Shown here: positions 28,632 through 35,733 of the stretch, piece after piece
Position numbering within the stretch: position 1 is the first letter of the stretch
Layout: each line of letters opens with the position of its first letter
DNA from: Peribacillus kribbensis DSM 17871
GTDB taxonomy: Bacteria > Bacillota > Bacilli > Bacillales > DSM-1321
Reading direction: 5' to 3'
DNA: 64,000 bases
Assembly (NCBI RefSeq): GCF_000430765.1
Contig: NZ_KE387240.1
Span: forward strand, 320,196 to 384,195
Translations under genes and position numbers: made by a program
Notes under the pieces: model-generated
The model's database searches: none
What the model was told of the DNA's origin: nothing
The model's input: the letters and a program-made list of their open reading frames with translations, nothing else

Positions 28632-29414
28632 TTATTTTACTGGTACGCTTTCCGCTTTATCAGCAGAAGCATGGTTTTTAGCCATACGCTGGCCGATTTC
28701 CGTCTGAAGCATCAGGAATAATCCTCCGATTGACCAATACAGCGGCAGAGCTGCAGGTGCATTGAAGGAAAAGATTAAGATCATGAGCGGTGACATCAGC
28801 CCCATGAATTTCATCGTATTCTGCTGCTCTTTCGGCATGTTCTTTTGTGAAACCTTAAACTGCAGGAAGTATACGATTCCGGCGACGATGGCAAGGATAT
28901 GATCCGGATGTCCAAGACTGAACCATAAGAAAGTATGGGAAGCGATATGATGAGAACTCTTTATCGCATAATAAAAGCCCATTAAGATCGGCATCTGGAT
29001 GAGTACTGGCAGGCACCCCATGTTCAGCGGGTTCACGCCGTGCTTTTGATACAGCCGCATCATTTCCTGCTGATATTCCTTTTGCTTGGCCGGGTCCTTA
29101 GCATTTTTCATTTTTTCCTGCAATACAGCCATCTCTGGCTTGAAAGCTTCCATCTTCATCTTCATAGCATTCTGCGTCTTCAACTGCTTTAAGAAAAGCG
29201 GCATTAATACTAGCCTGATCAGTAAAGTCATGCAAATGATGCTGAGTCCATAGCTCCCGCCGGTGATGCTGGCAAAAAACTCAATCGCGGAAGTCATGGG
29301 TGCAATCAGGAGATTATGGAAAATCGAACCTCCGCCGGATTGTGATTGGCACCCGGTCAATAAAGCTCCGATGACAACAATCAAACTTAGTAAACCCAAA
29401 TATTTTTTATTCAA
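28632..29414 (-). CDS. yidC2: YidC2-type membrane protein insertase (OxaA2/YqjG)
   Basis: 260 residues with a lipoprotein signal (LLTGC) and five membrane segments. The Oxa1/YidC core has the conserved hydrophilic-groove arginine in LIRLVLMPL and the loop PLNMGCLPVLIQMPI. It inserts proteins into the membrane, alone or with SecYEG. The start is TTG at 29412-29414 behind AGGAGG. That Shine-Dalgarno sequence is buried in a hairpin with the end of the upstream mifM-like gene, the arrangement known for the regulated insertase of B. subtilis. Confidence 0.92.
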   Translation of the reverse strand: MNKKYLGLLSLIVVIGALLTGCQSQSGGGSIFHNLLIAPMTSAIEFFASITGGSYGLSIICMTLLIRLVLMPLFLKQLKTQNAMKMKMEAFKPEMAVLQEKMKNAKDPAKQKEYQQEMMRLYQKHGVNPLNMGCLPVLIQMPILMGFYYAIKSSHHIASHTFLWFSLGHPDHILAIVAGIVYFLQFKVSQKNMPKEQQNTMKFMGLMSPLMILIFSFNAPAALPLYWSIGGLFLMLQTEIGQRMAKNHASADKAESVPVK

Positions 29415-29418
29415 TTTA

Positions 29419-29460
29419 TTTCCTCCTCGTTATTAGGTTATGAGCTAACGAGTAAGGAAA
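29419..29460 (-). promoter_or_regulatory. Hairpin hiding the yidC2 Shine-Dalgarno sequence
   Basis: On the minus strand, TTTCC (29456-29460) and CTCGTTA (29446-29452), which are the last codons of the mifM-like gene, pair with GGAAA (29419-29423) and TAACGAG (29426-29432). The 3' arm contains AGGAGG (29422-29427). The mifM stop codon (29438-29440) sits in the 13-base loop. A ribosome stalled just upstream would open the stem. Confidence 0.75.
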
Positions 29461-29725
29461 TTGGCTCCTCTGAATCCCCAGGATCTAATTTTCTTCGGAT
29501 AAAGCTGATGATCTGTGTGATAAAACATTTACAGAGTGAAATCTTAAGCTTTATAGCTGAAATTCCTTGCTCATGCAGGGAAACTGTAGGGCAGGAATCC
29601 AGCTTTTTGTCCAATTTATAAGAAAAATAGAGGGCTGCATAAGGAAGGACGATGGTCAATAATAAACCTAAGAGAATGGCCATCCGGAATACATGGTGAT
29701 CAAGTTCTAGAATACTATCCCACAT
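29438..29725 (-). CDS. mifM: MifM-like translation arrest sensor peptide
   Basis: 95 residues from ATG 29725, seven bases after GAGGG; an in-frame ATG at 29740 overlaps that site. B. subtilis MifM is also 95 residues. One N-terminal membrane segment (about residues 13-35) is followed by a short cytoplasmic tail. Its end, ISFIRRKLDPGDSEEP (about residues 73-88), resembles the MifM arrest region, which has an IxxWIRKVFRM-like stretch and then an acidic cluster. MifM monitors membrane insertion by YidC1: when insertion fails, arrest persists and yidC2 translation is turned on. Position and hairpin support the call; the sequence itself is diverged. Confidence 0.75.
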   Translation of the reverse strand: MWDSILELDHHVFRMAILLGLLLTIVLPYAALYFSYKLDKKLDSCPTVSLHEQGISAIKLKISLCKCFITQIISFIRRKLDPGDSEEPISLLVSS

Positions 29726-29845
29726 AAGGCAATCCCTCATTTAAAAGTCTAAATACTAGCTTCTATTTTACCACGAATGATTTAAATTCTCTACATTTCT
29801 TAAAATGCAGATAGACAGGATTCTGTATCCAGCAGTAAGGTAATG

Positions 29846-30031
29846 TCAAAGATCTGGTTTTTGCTCCAGTTTTTCTTTCTGATATTGCCTGGCAAGCAGC
29901 TCTTCCACTTCATTATAAGTCAAGCCAGATTCGGCATTGAGTTTTTTTACTTCTTCAATATCGGTTCCTGCGGAAGTGAAACGGTCCTGATCGGCACTCA
30001 TCATGAATGGCGGCCTATCATAAATTCTCAT
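29846..30031 (-). CDS. Small hydrophilic protein, 61 residues
   Basis: ATG 30031 overlaps the stop of the upstream small gene by 14 bases in another frame, so coupled translation is likely. The product has a helical C-terminal half with GLTYNEVEELLARQYQKEKL, a pattern like short regulatory or SASP-type helices. Family not recognised. Confidence 0.6.
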   Translation of the reverse strand: MRIYDRPPFMMSADQDRFTSAGTDIEEVKKLNAESGLTYNEVEELLARQYQKEKLEQKPDL

Positions 30032-30209
30032 TTTGCTGGCCGATTTCCTTTGCTGCGATGATCGAATTTGCCTGTTCCAGTTCCTTATGTTCTTCCACAG
30101 AATCACCTGGGTAATTTTTGGGATTTGGAAATGTGTCATGAGTTTCAATGGTAAATTCTTTTTTCTTAGGTGCCTGAGTTAAAAATTCATTATTTTTTTG
30201 CGGATTCAT
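30018..30209 (-). CDS. Small hydrophilic protein, 63 residues
   Basis: The ATG at 30209 follows TAGGAGGG. The protein is polar (NPKNYPGDSVEEHKELEQAN) with no membrane segment. It precedes and overlaps the 61-residue gene; the pair is likely one transcript. Function unknown; its size and composition are like the small proteins of sporulating bacilli. Confidence 0.65.
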   Translation of the reverse strand: MNPQKNNEFLTQAPKKKEFTIETHDTFPNPKNYPGDSVEEHKELEQANSIIAAKEIGQQNENL

Positions 30210-30308
30210 CTTTGACCCTCCTAATCAAATCAAGTAAGACAGATTATTTTTTAGAATACCTAAAAGAATATAAGTTTATACCTTTGGAAAGGAGGGTAAG
30301 ATAGATTG

Positions 30309-31544
30309 TTATCTGAAATTAAACACGTTCTGAATTCGCTTTTTCTCGATTGTAACGGCCACTGCCAGAAAAGAAAAGGCAGTCCCAAACCGGATCAGGG
30401 AAATCATATTCATTGCGGCGTGCATTCCGCAGCCGTTTAGAATCAGGACACCCAGCTGGGGAGCGGCAAAACCTACGATCGATAGCATAAAGTTATAATT
30501 GGCGATATAGTTCGCTCTGTTGGCTTCCGGTGAAGCTTTCAGAAGCTGATTGAACAGGAGCAGATTGGTGCCTGATACGAAAAATCCTGTCCAAAAGTTA
30601 ATGCCCGTCATATAAAATAAATTCGTGGAAAGCATGTTTAATGCCGGTGCTGTGGCCATCCCTGCGGCGGCAATAAATAATACAATAGAATTTCCATATT
30701 TGTCTGCAAGTCTGGCCCACCATTTAATGCTGATTATTTGAGCGGCCTGGCTGGTGACAGAAAAGATGCTGAGCCAGAGCGCAGTCGCGTGGGCATCCTT
30801 GATTTGGTAGATGCTGAAAAGCGACCAGGCCATTTGGGCAGAAAAATTATATAAGATAGCACACACCAAAAAAGTTACATAAGGCTTGTGCTTAAAAACA
30901 TCAAAGGATAATTTGCTTTTTACTTTTTTAATCTGTACAGGTTTTACCATTCTTTCCGGCTCTTTATGCTTCGCCAGGTAATAAACCTCAAACAGGGCAA
31001 AAAGGAAGCCGGCAAGAAGAAGGGCTTGGTAGGGAAACGCATCATGCTTGCTGTACTGTTCCAAATAAAATCCTGTTCCGAAGGTGACAATGAGGGCTGC
31101 GATGTTATTTACACGGTTACGGGTGCTGAAAAAATCTCCCCGTCTCTGCTCAGGAATTATTTCTCCTATCATAGTCTGCCAGGAAAGATTGGCGAGTGCC
31201 CCCGGAAAGTTAAGAAGGGCAATCAATCCAACTAAGATCCAGGCTGATACCGCATTTGAAAAGAAGGGGACGAAAAAAATCAGCATAAATAAGAAGCGTG
31301 TGGCAAAGGTAGTGGCTAATGTGAAATTCCTTTTGCTCCGGGCTCTGTTGAGCCAGATGGCTCCAGGCAGCAAGGCGATCATGCCGATAATGGATGGAAG
31401 GGAAGTGATCAATCCCATCTGTTGATTGCTTGCCCCAAGGACTCCAAGAGCCAGTAAAGGTATATAGCCATTGACGGTATTAGTGGAAATGGTCTGTGCC
31501 AGCCCATTGTATAGGCTGGCTTTTTCATTAGATGTAAAGCTCAA
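30309..31544 (-). CDS. MFS transporter
   Basis: 411 residues and about 12 membrane helices. The start is TTG at 31542-31544 behind GGGAGAG. Only loose MFS marks are seen, for example LPGAIWLNRARSKRNF between helices 2 and 3. It differs clearly from the two DHA1 paralogues in this window. Substrate unknown. Single gene. Confidence 0.8.
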   Translation of the reverse strand: MSFTSNEKASLYNGLAQTISTNTVNGYIPLLALGVLGASNQQMGLITSLPSIIGMIALLPGAIWLNRARSKRNFTLATTFATRFLFMLIFFVPFFSNAVSAWILVGLIALLNFPGALANLSWQTMIGEIIPEQRRGDFFSTRNRVNNIAALIVTFGTGFYLEQYSKHDAFPYQALLLAGFLFALFEVYYLAKHKEPERMVKPVQIKKVKSKLSFDVFKHKPYVTFLVCAILYNFSAQMAWSLFSIYQIKDAHATALWLSIFSVTSQAAQIISIKWWARLADKYGNSIVLFIAAAGMATAPALNMLSTNLFYMTGINFWTGFFVSGTNLLLFNQLLKASPEANRANYIANYNFMLSIVGFAAPQLGVLILNGCGMHAAMNMISLIRFGTAFSFLAVAVTIEKKRIQNVFNFR

Positions 31545-31675
31545 TTACTGCATTCTCTCCCTCATGTATAATCTATCCATTTTTTGTAGTACCGAGTGAT
31601 TGTAATCTTTCGCTTCTCTCCTTGCAAGAGTGCGGAAGAAAAATAGGAAGAATTACACAAGTGCAAATAATGGAA

Positions 31676-31699
31676 AAAGACAGGGGGCCCCTGTCTTAA
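31676..31699 (-). terminator. Terminator of the SplA-like gene
   Basis: A palindrome of AAGACAGG...CCTGTCTT form overlaps the stop codon; on the minus strand it is followed by TTTTTCC. Confidence 0.75.
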
Positions 31700-31947
31700 T
31701 AAAACTGCTCTTCATCAATTAATTCATCATAAGCCGCTTTTGCAGATTCTTCGGTCGAAAATAATGCATCATCATCCTCGATTACATGGAAGGTTTCATT
31801 CAAAAATAGTGCCAGTTCACCTGGATTATGGGGGTGCTGGACGATTTCAGCAGGACGGATATTGGAAACGGAAGGAACGTGGGGATTATTATAGATCACA
31901 AATACTTCATCCCCGGACTTCAGGTCTTGCCGGTTGATTGTATCCAT
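31696..31947 (-). CDS. SplA-like small regulatory protein
   Basis: 83 residues with the pattern SGDEVFVIYNNPHVP...AEIVQHPHNPGELALFLNET. This resembles SplA, the TRAP-like negative regulator of the spore photoproduct lyase operon (splAB) in B. subtilis. The partner splB is not next to it, so it may be a stand-alone paralogue. A good GGAGTCC site precedes the ATG. Recognition is from memory of the family. Confidence 0.65.
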   Translation of the reverse strand: MDTINRQDLKSGDEVFVIYNNPHVPSVSNIRPAEIVQHPHNPGELALFLNETFHVIEDDDALFSTEESAKAAYDELIDEEQFY

Positions 31948-32143
31948 AAAGGACTCCTTTCATTACAGCAGAGCAGATACTTTACGGCCTGCTTTCAAAA
32001 TCGTTGATAGGGGTAGTGTATGTACTTCTGTTTCTTTTATGACATTCCATTTTCATTACTTTGAAAACAAGTTTATAAAAAGAACATTCAGGGAAAATTA
32101 ATAAAGGATTTGTAAGATAAATAATAATAAAGGGTGATCATGT

Positions 32144-32296
32144 ATGCTGTGGGCAATTATTGGAATTTTGCTTTTGCTATGGGTCCTTGGCTTGGTTTTT
32201 AAAATTGCAGGCGGACTTGTACACATTCTCCTTATTGTCGCTGTTGTGGTTTTCATTATTAAAATGATTTCAGGCAGGGGAAGAAACAGGGTATAG
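32144..32296 (+). CDS. Lmo0937-like small membrane protein, 50 residues
   Basis: ATG 32144 gives a 50-residue protein of two hydrophobic helices (about residues 3-18 and 22-41) split by a glycine pair, with a basic RGRNR tail. This is the layout of the lmo0937 family of general-stress-associated tiny membrane proteins in Firmicutes. An AAGGGTGATC site precedes it. Function unknown. Confidence 0.75.
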   Translation: MLWAIIGILLLLWVLGLVFKIAGGLVHILLIVAVVVFIIKMISGRGRNRV

Positions 32297-32301
32297 CTAA
32301 T

Positions 32302-32335
32302 GAAAGGAGGCTGATTTTATCGGCCTCCTTTCATT
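32302..32335. terminator. Terminator between Lmo0937-like and cupredoxin genes
   Basis: Perfect stem GAAAGGAGGC/GCCTCCTTTC with an 11-base loop between convergent genes. Confidence 0.7.
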
Positions 32336-32346
32336 CGTGTTAAAGG

Positions 32347-32793
32347 TTATTTCACCACAAGATAGGCAATCATCGGCCCGTTATGGGCTGCGTCCATATG
32401 GGAATTACAGATAAGACGATAGATTCCTTCCTTTTTCATTGTGAAATGAATGACAGTCTCTTTTCCTTTTTTTACGTTTCCGGTTATGTTCGTTCCTTCA
32501 ATATAAAATGGATGCTCCATTCCATTTATTCCCCGGATGGATAAAGCAACCTGCCTGCCTTTTGGAATGATAATCGTACCGGGATCCCAGCGGTAGGCTT
32601 CGATTTCTTTTCCATCCACATTGGATTTCAACTCTCCTGTTACCATATGAATCGTAAATTGTTCAGGATTTCCCATGACCGTTTCAATATCCATCGCTCT
32701 TCCCGCAGCAAAGTAATAAAGGGCAAGTGATGACAAAATAACAATAAACAGTGCTGTTATCAGCCATTCTTTTTTAATGGCAATCAGTCTCAT
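32347..32793 (-). CDS. Membrane-anchored cupredoxin
   Basis: 148 residues. The start is set at the ATG at 32793 behind GGAGGTGG. An N-terminal anchor (about residues 10-30) is followed by one cupredoxin domain facing outside. Candidate copper ligands are H94, C129, H132 or H137 and M141. The loop C129-NSHM-DAA-H137-NGP-M141 follows the spacing of the CuA loop of cytochrome oxidase subunit II, but the second Cys is M133, so binuclear CuA is unlikely. Probably an extracytoplasmic electron carrier or copper-handling protein. Single gene. Confidence 0.82.
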   Translation of the reverse strand: MRLIAIKKEWLITALFIVILSSLALYYFAAGRAMDIETVMGNPEQFTIHMVTGELKSNVDGKEIEAYRWDPGTIIIPKGRQVALSIRGINGMEHPFYIEGTNITGNVKKGKETVIHFTMKKEGIYRLICNSHMDAAHNGPMIAYLVVK

Positions 32794-32820
32794 GCTTCCA
32801 CCTCCGGAATAGTTGAACAT

Positions 32821-33195
32821 AAGGGCAACCAGGCTTGTCTCTTTACTGTTTTATTTTCATTTATTATAAATATGACTACTATCTTCTTAATTATATGTAA
32901 AATCAGCTGATGAACCGGGAAGGAAGGTAAATCCAAACTAACATATTATTTTTATAAAGACTTCTGAAGCACACGGATATGGCTTTACTGTCACCTGGGA
33001 GGTTTAGGCAAAAAAAACCTGTCTACAGCCGGTATCAGATCATAGGGTCTGCACATCCTTTCATCTAACTTAAAAGCCGCTGCAACTGCAGTTCCAGCGA
33101 ACCTCAACAGTCTGAAATCAGCAATTTCATAAATGGAGAATAGGATAATTTCATATTAAAATAACAAATTAAGATATCTGAAAATTCAAACAGCT
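32821..33195. other. Noncoding stretch before the LysM/3D gene
   Basis: About 375 bases with no supported gene, flanked by divergent cupredoxin and wall-protein genes. No riboswitch consensus (including the c-di-AMP ydaO type expected before some wall hydrolases) could be matched by eye. Regulatory sites follow from 33196. Confidence 0.5.
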
Positions 33196-33223
33196 TGTAA
33201 AACTCTCGTTATATTTATGTTAA
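33196..33223 (+). promoter_or_regulatory. WalR-type binding site
   Basis: TGTAAA-N5-CGTTAT-N5-TGTTAA: the first and third hexamers fit the WalR half-site TGTWAH, with the 11-base period of the known direct repeat; the middle hexamer is degenerate. It ends eight bases before the -35 box of a LysM/3D gene of the type (yocH) that WalR activates in B. subtilis. Confidence 0.5.
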
Positions 33224-33231
33224 TAAAGTCA

Positions 33232-33260
33232 TTGAATTAATATCTCCCTGTTCTTTATAA
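33232..33260 (+). promoter_or_regulatory. Sigma-A promoter of the LysM/3D gene
   Basis: TTGAAT (33232-33237), a 17-base spacer and TTATAA (33255-33260), placing the start near 33267. Confidence 0.55.
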
Positions 33261-33325
33261 CGCTACTTTTTCTGTTATCATAAAGTACAAGAGCGAACAA
33301 AGAAGCACTAGGGAGGAAAATACAT

Positions 33326-34096
33326 ATGAAGAAGACATTATTCTCATTAGTCGCTGCGGCGGCGCTTACGAGTACGGTGGGAGCAAACGCACATGCGGAA
33401 GAAATAGTAGTGAAAAAGGGAGATACCCTTTGGAGGATCGGACAGAATCATGGAGCTTCCATTTCAGATCTTAAGGAATGGAATCAATTAAAAAGTGATG
33501 TTATTTATCCAGAGCAGCATTTAACAGTTTCTCCAGATCGAAGACATACGGTTCAAAAAGGTGAAACACTTTGGAAGATTGCAAAAGAATATGGTGTATC
33601 CGTTTATAATATTAAAGGATGGAACAATCTCCATTCTGATATCATCCAGCCGGGGCAAAGCCTTAAGGTGAATTCAGGGTCATATAGCGCACCGCAGCAG
33701 CAGGCACCTGCAAAACAAGAAGTGCAGAAGCAAGCAGCAGCAAAGCCTGCTGCAGCTAAACCTGCAGTCAGAACCGCTGCCGCTCAGCCTGCATCACAGG
33801 AAAATTCCAAGGTGATCAGTGTGAAGGCTACAGCATATACAGCAAATTGCGAAGGCTGCTCAGGCGTTACAGCGACAGGCGTGAATATTAAGGATAATCC
33901 GGGGGCAAAGGTAATTGCAGTTGATCCGCAGGTTATCCCGCTGGGCTCAAAAGTATATGTAGAAGGCTATGGATATGCCACTGCAGATGATACTGGAGGA
34001 GCAATCAAGGGTAACCGGATTGACGTGTTTATCCCAGACCAGCAAAATGCGCTTGCCTGGGGTACAAAAACAGTGAAGGTAACTGTTATAAAATAA
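33326..34096 (+). CDS. Secreted LysM-LysM-3D cell wall protein (YocH-like)
   Basis: 256 residues. A signal peptide ends near ANAHA (residues about 20-24). Two LysM peptidoglycan-binding repeats follow (about 27-70 and 72-116), then an Ala/Pro/Lys/Gln-rich linker and a C-terminal 3D domain named for its three aspartates (VDPQVIPLGS, ADDTGG, NRIDVFIP). The order matches B. subtilis YocH, a muropeptide-degrading wall hydrolase of the WalRK regulon. AGGGAGG precedes the ATG. Confidence 0.92.
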   Translation: MKKTLFSLVAAAALTSTVGANAHAEEIVVKKGDTLWRIGQNHGASISDLKEWNQLKSDVIYPEQHLTVSPDRRHTVQKGETLWKIAKEYGVSVYNIKGWNNLHSDIIQPGQSLKVNSGSYSAPQQQAPAKQEVQKQAAAKPAAAKPAVRTAAAQPASQENSKVISVKATAYTANCEGCSGVTATGVNIKDNPGAKVIAVDPQVIPLGSKVYVEGYGYATADDTGGAIKGNRIDVFIPDQQNALAWGTKTVKVTVIK

Positions 34097-34104
34097 ATGA
34101 TCAG

Positions 34105-34134
34105 AGGACTGGCGATATGCCAGTCCTTTTTTTT
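34105..34134 (+). terminator. Terminator after the LysM/3D gene
   Basis: Stem AGGACTGGC/GCCAGTCCT with a four-base loop and eight T residues. Confidence 0.9.
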
Positions 34135-34262
34135 TATCCTGATGTCAGTGAATATCTTCTCCAATGCATGTAAAGATTGCCACATTGCCCTACTGTGTTT
34201 CTGTTAAGTCATAAACGGGAAAGGTAAATGGAAGGCAGTATGCTAAGAGAGGAGCGCCTCTT

Positions 34263-35090
34263 GTGATTGATTATAATACCAGACAGTCAGTGAAGGATCA
34301 TGCCTATAAAGCAGCTGAAAACGTGAAACCTTGGATTGAAAGGTCTGCGCGTGCGGGATTTATGGCCAAGGGAAGTGTGTTCATCTTAGTTGGAATATTT
34401 TCCTTCCTAGCGTCCCTCGGTGTGGGGCACAAAGCAAAGGGAACAAATGGTGTGTTTGCGTCCCTTTCCTCTTCTCCATTTGGAGAAGTCGTTTTATGGA
34501 TGATTGCTTTGGGCCTGGCATGTTTCAGTATGTGGCAGATCATCCGCTGTTTCCATCCGCAAAAGGGAAAGAAATGGACGGAAAGGAGCAGCGCTTCCAT
34601 ATCGTGTTGTATTTATATAGTGCTGACAGGAAAGGCGGTGTCCCTAGCCATTCATAGCGGGCATTCAGGCGGTGCTAAGGAGCTGTGGGCGGCCAGGATC
34701 TTGCAATACCAGGCCGGTCAATGGCTGATTGGAGGAATTGGTGCCGGGATACTCCTCTTCGGAATCCACGAAATATATTCAGGGTATAAGCAAAAATATA
34801 TGGATCAATTTAAAACGGCGGACATGAGCGAGAAGGAAATAACAGCTGCCAGAACTTCAGGCAGAATTGGATTGTTTTCACGCGGTGCAGTATTTGGAGT
34901 CCTGGGATTCTTCATTATGAAAATGGCCATTGAAGCAAACCCGAATCATCCTAAAAGTCTTGACGGTGCTCTGGAAAAAATTCTAGAGCAGCCTCATGGC
35001 AGGATTCTTCTTGCGATGATTTCAGCCGGCTTCATTCTTTACGGACTTTTTGAGATATTAAAAGGAAAGAACAGACATTTGAAAATCTAA
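34263..35090 (+). CDS. DUF1206 multi-pass membrane protein
   Basis: 275 residues and six membrane helices arranged as three related two-helix units, each beginning with an ARxGFxAKG-like motif (ERSARAGFMAKGSVF, SGRIGLFSRGAVF), the DUF1206 signature. The start is GTG 34263 behind GAGAGGAG. Function unknown. Single gene. Confidence 0.85.
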   Translation: MIDYNTRQSVKDHAYKAAENVKPWIERSARAGFMAKGSVFILVGIFSFLASLGVGHKAKGTNGVFASLSSSPFGEVVLWMIALGLACFSMWQIIRCFHPQKGKKWTERSSASISCCIYIVLTGKAVSLAIHSGHSGGAKELWAARILQYQAGQWLIGGIGAGILLFGIHEIYSGYKQKYMDQFKTADMSEKEITAARTSGRIGLFSRGAVFGVLGFFIMKMAIEANPNHPKSLDGALEKILEQPHGRILLAMISAGFILYGLFEILKGKNRHLKI

Positions 35091-35189
35091 GGATGAGTAA
35101 TTATCGGGTTTAATCAAGGCAGCTGCGGGGAACATATTACTATCAAACAAATTAACAGAGGGTAATCATTCTTTCAGAAAGATTTAGTG

Positions 35190-35218
35190 TTGACAAATGA
35201 TAAGCTAAAGGTTATAAT
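35190..35218 (+). promoter_or_regulatory. Perfect sigma-A promoter of the structured RNA
   Basis: TTGACA (35190-35195), a 17-base spacer and TATAAT (35213-35218): both hexamers are consensus. No open reading frame of size follows before the terminator at 35591. Confidence 0.85.
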
Positions 35219-35224
35219 AAATTT

Positions 35225-35627
35225 CTGTTTCATTTATATTTGTTGCGATATTAAATGAAATATCGAGGGTAATTAAATAGCAGAATTTTAATTACAAGAA
35301 AGATATTTCCGCTTAATAGAAACCCAGGTGCTGGCTGCGCACTTATTAAGCCGGGGTAATACCTATTGCTCCTAGACAGGCATAATGATCAATTATAATT
35401 TTTAGCTTTCGAATATTACAATTAGACGGTATTACCGCATATATAAAATTTTGCTGAAAGAGTCAAAACCTTATTTTTCAACTGGCGCGACCTAGGAGTC
35501 GCAGGATGGAAGAGAGGTAGGGCTTTCATATTTAGGTTTTGAAATGTTGATTACTCTCACCTAAATATTTACTATGAACTAGCGTGTATAAAAAAGGTGC
35601 TCCCTGATTCAGGGCAGCACCTTTTTC
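35225..35627 (+). ncRNA. Structured noncoding RNA of about 400 nt, class unknown
   Basis: Bounded by a consensus promoter and a strong terminator, with no usable ORF. Perfect stems: CGATATT/AATATCG (35246-35252, 35259-35265), GTAATTAAA/TTTAATTAC (35269-35277, 35287-35295), long-range GGTAATACC/GGTATTACC (35355-35363, 35428-35436), GCGAC/GTCGC (35487-35491, 35498-35502) and ATATTTAGGT/ACCTAAATAT (35528-35537, 35559-35568). Does not resemble RNase P, tmRNA, 6S, SRP RNA or a T-box by eye. Either a free sRNA or a long leader ending in an attenuator before the methyltransferase gene. Confidence 0.6.
35591..35627 (+). terminator. Terminator of the structured RNA
   Basis: AAAAAGGTGCT and AGCACCTTTTT pair around an inner CCCTGATTCAGGG hairpin; about 107 bases before the methyltransferase start. 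Confidence 0.88.
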
Positions 35628-35733
35628 CATTTTTAGCGGCAGTGAATGAAGGTTTTTTCCTTGCGGTATGGAATTATAAGTATATCTATTTTTCTCTAAA
35701 AGAATAGCGGCTAAAAAAGGAGCTGGCAGTCTA

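Noticed and set aside
32821..33195. Possible c-di-AMP (ydaO type) riboswitch before the LysM/3D gene
   Set aside because: Wall hydrolase genes often carry one, but none of the conserved ydaO blocks could be found on the plus strand.
35256..35273. Tiny ORFs inside the structured RNA as a type I toxin
   Set aside because: The ATG frames there stop after only a few codons and have no ribosome binding site, so a coded toxin is not supported.
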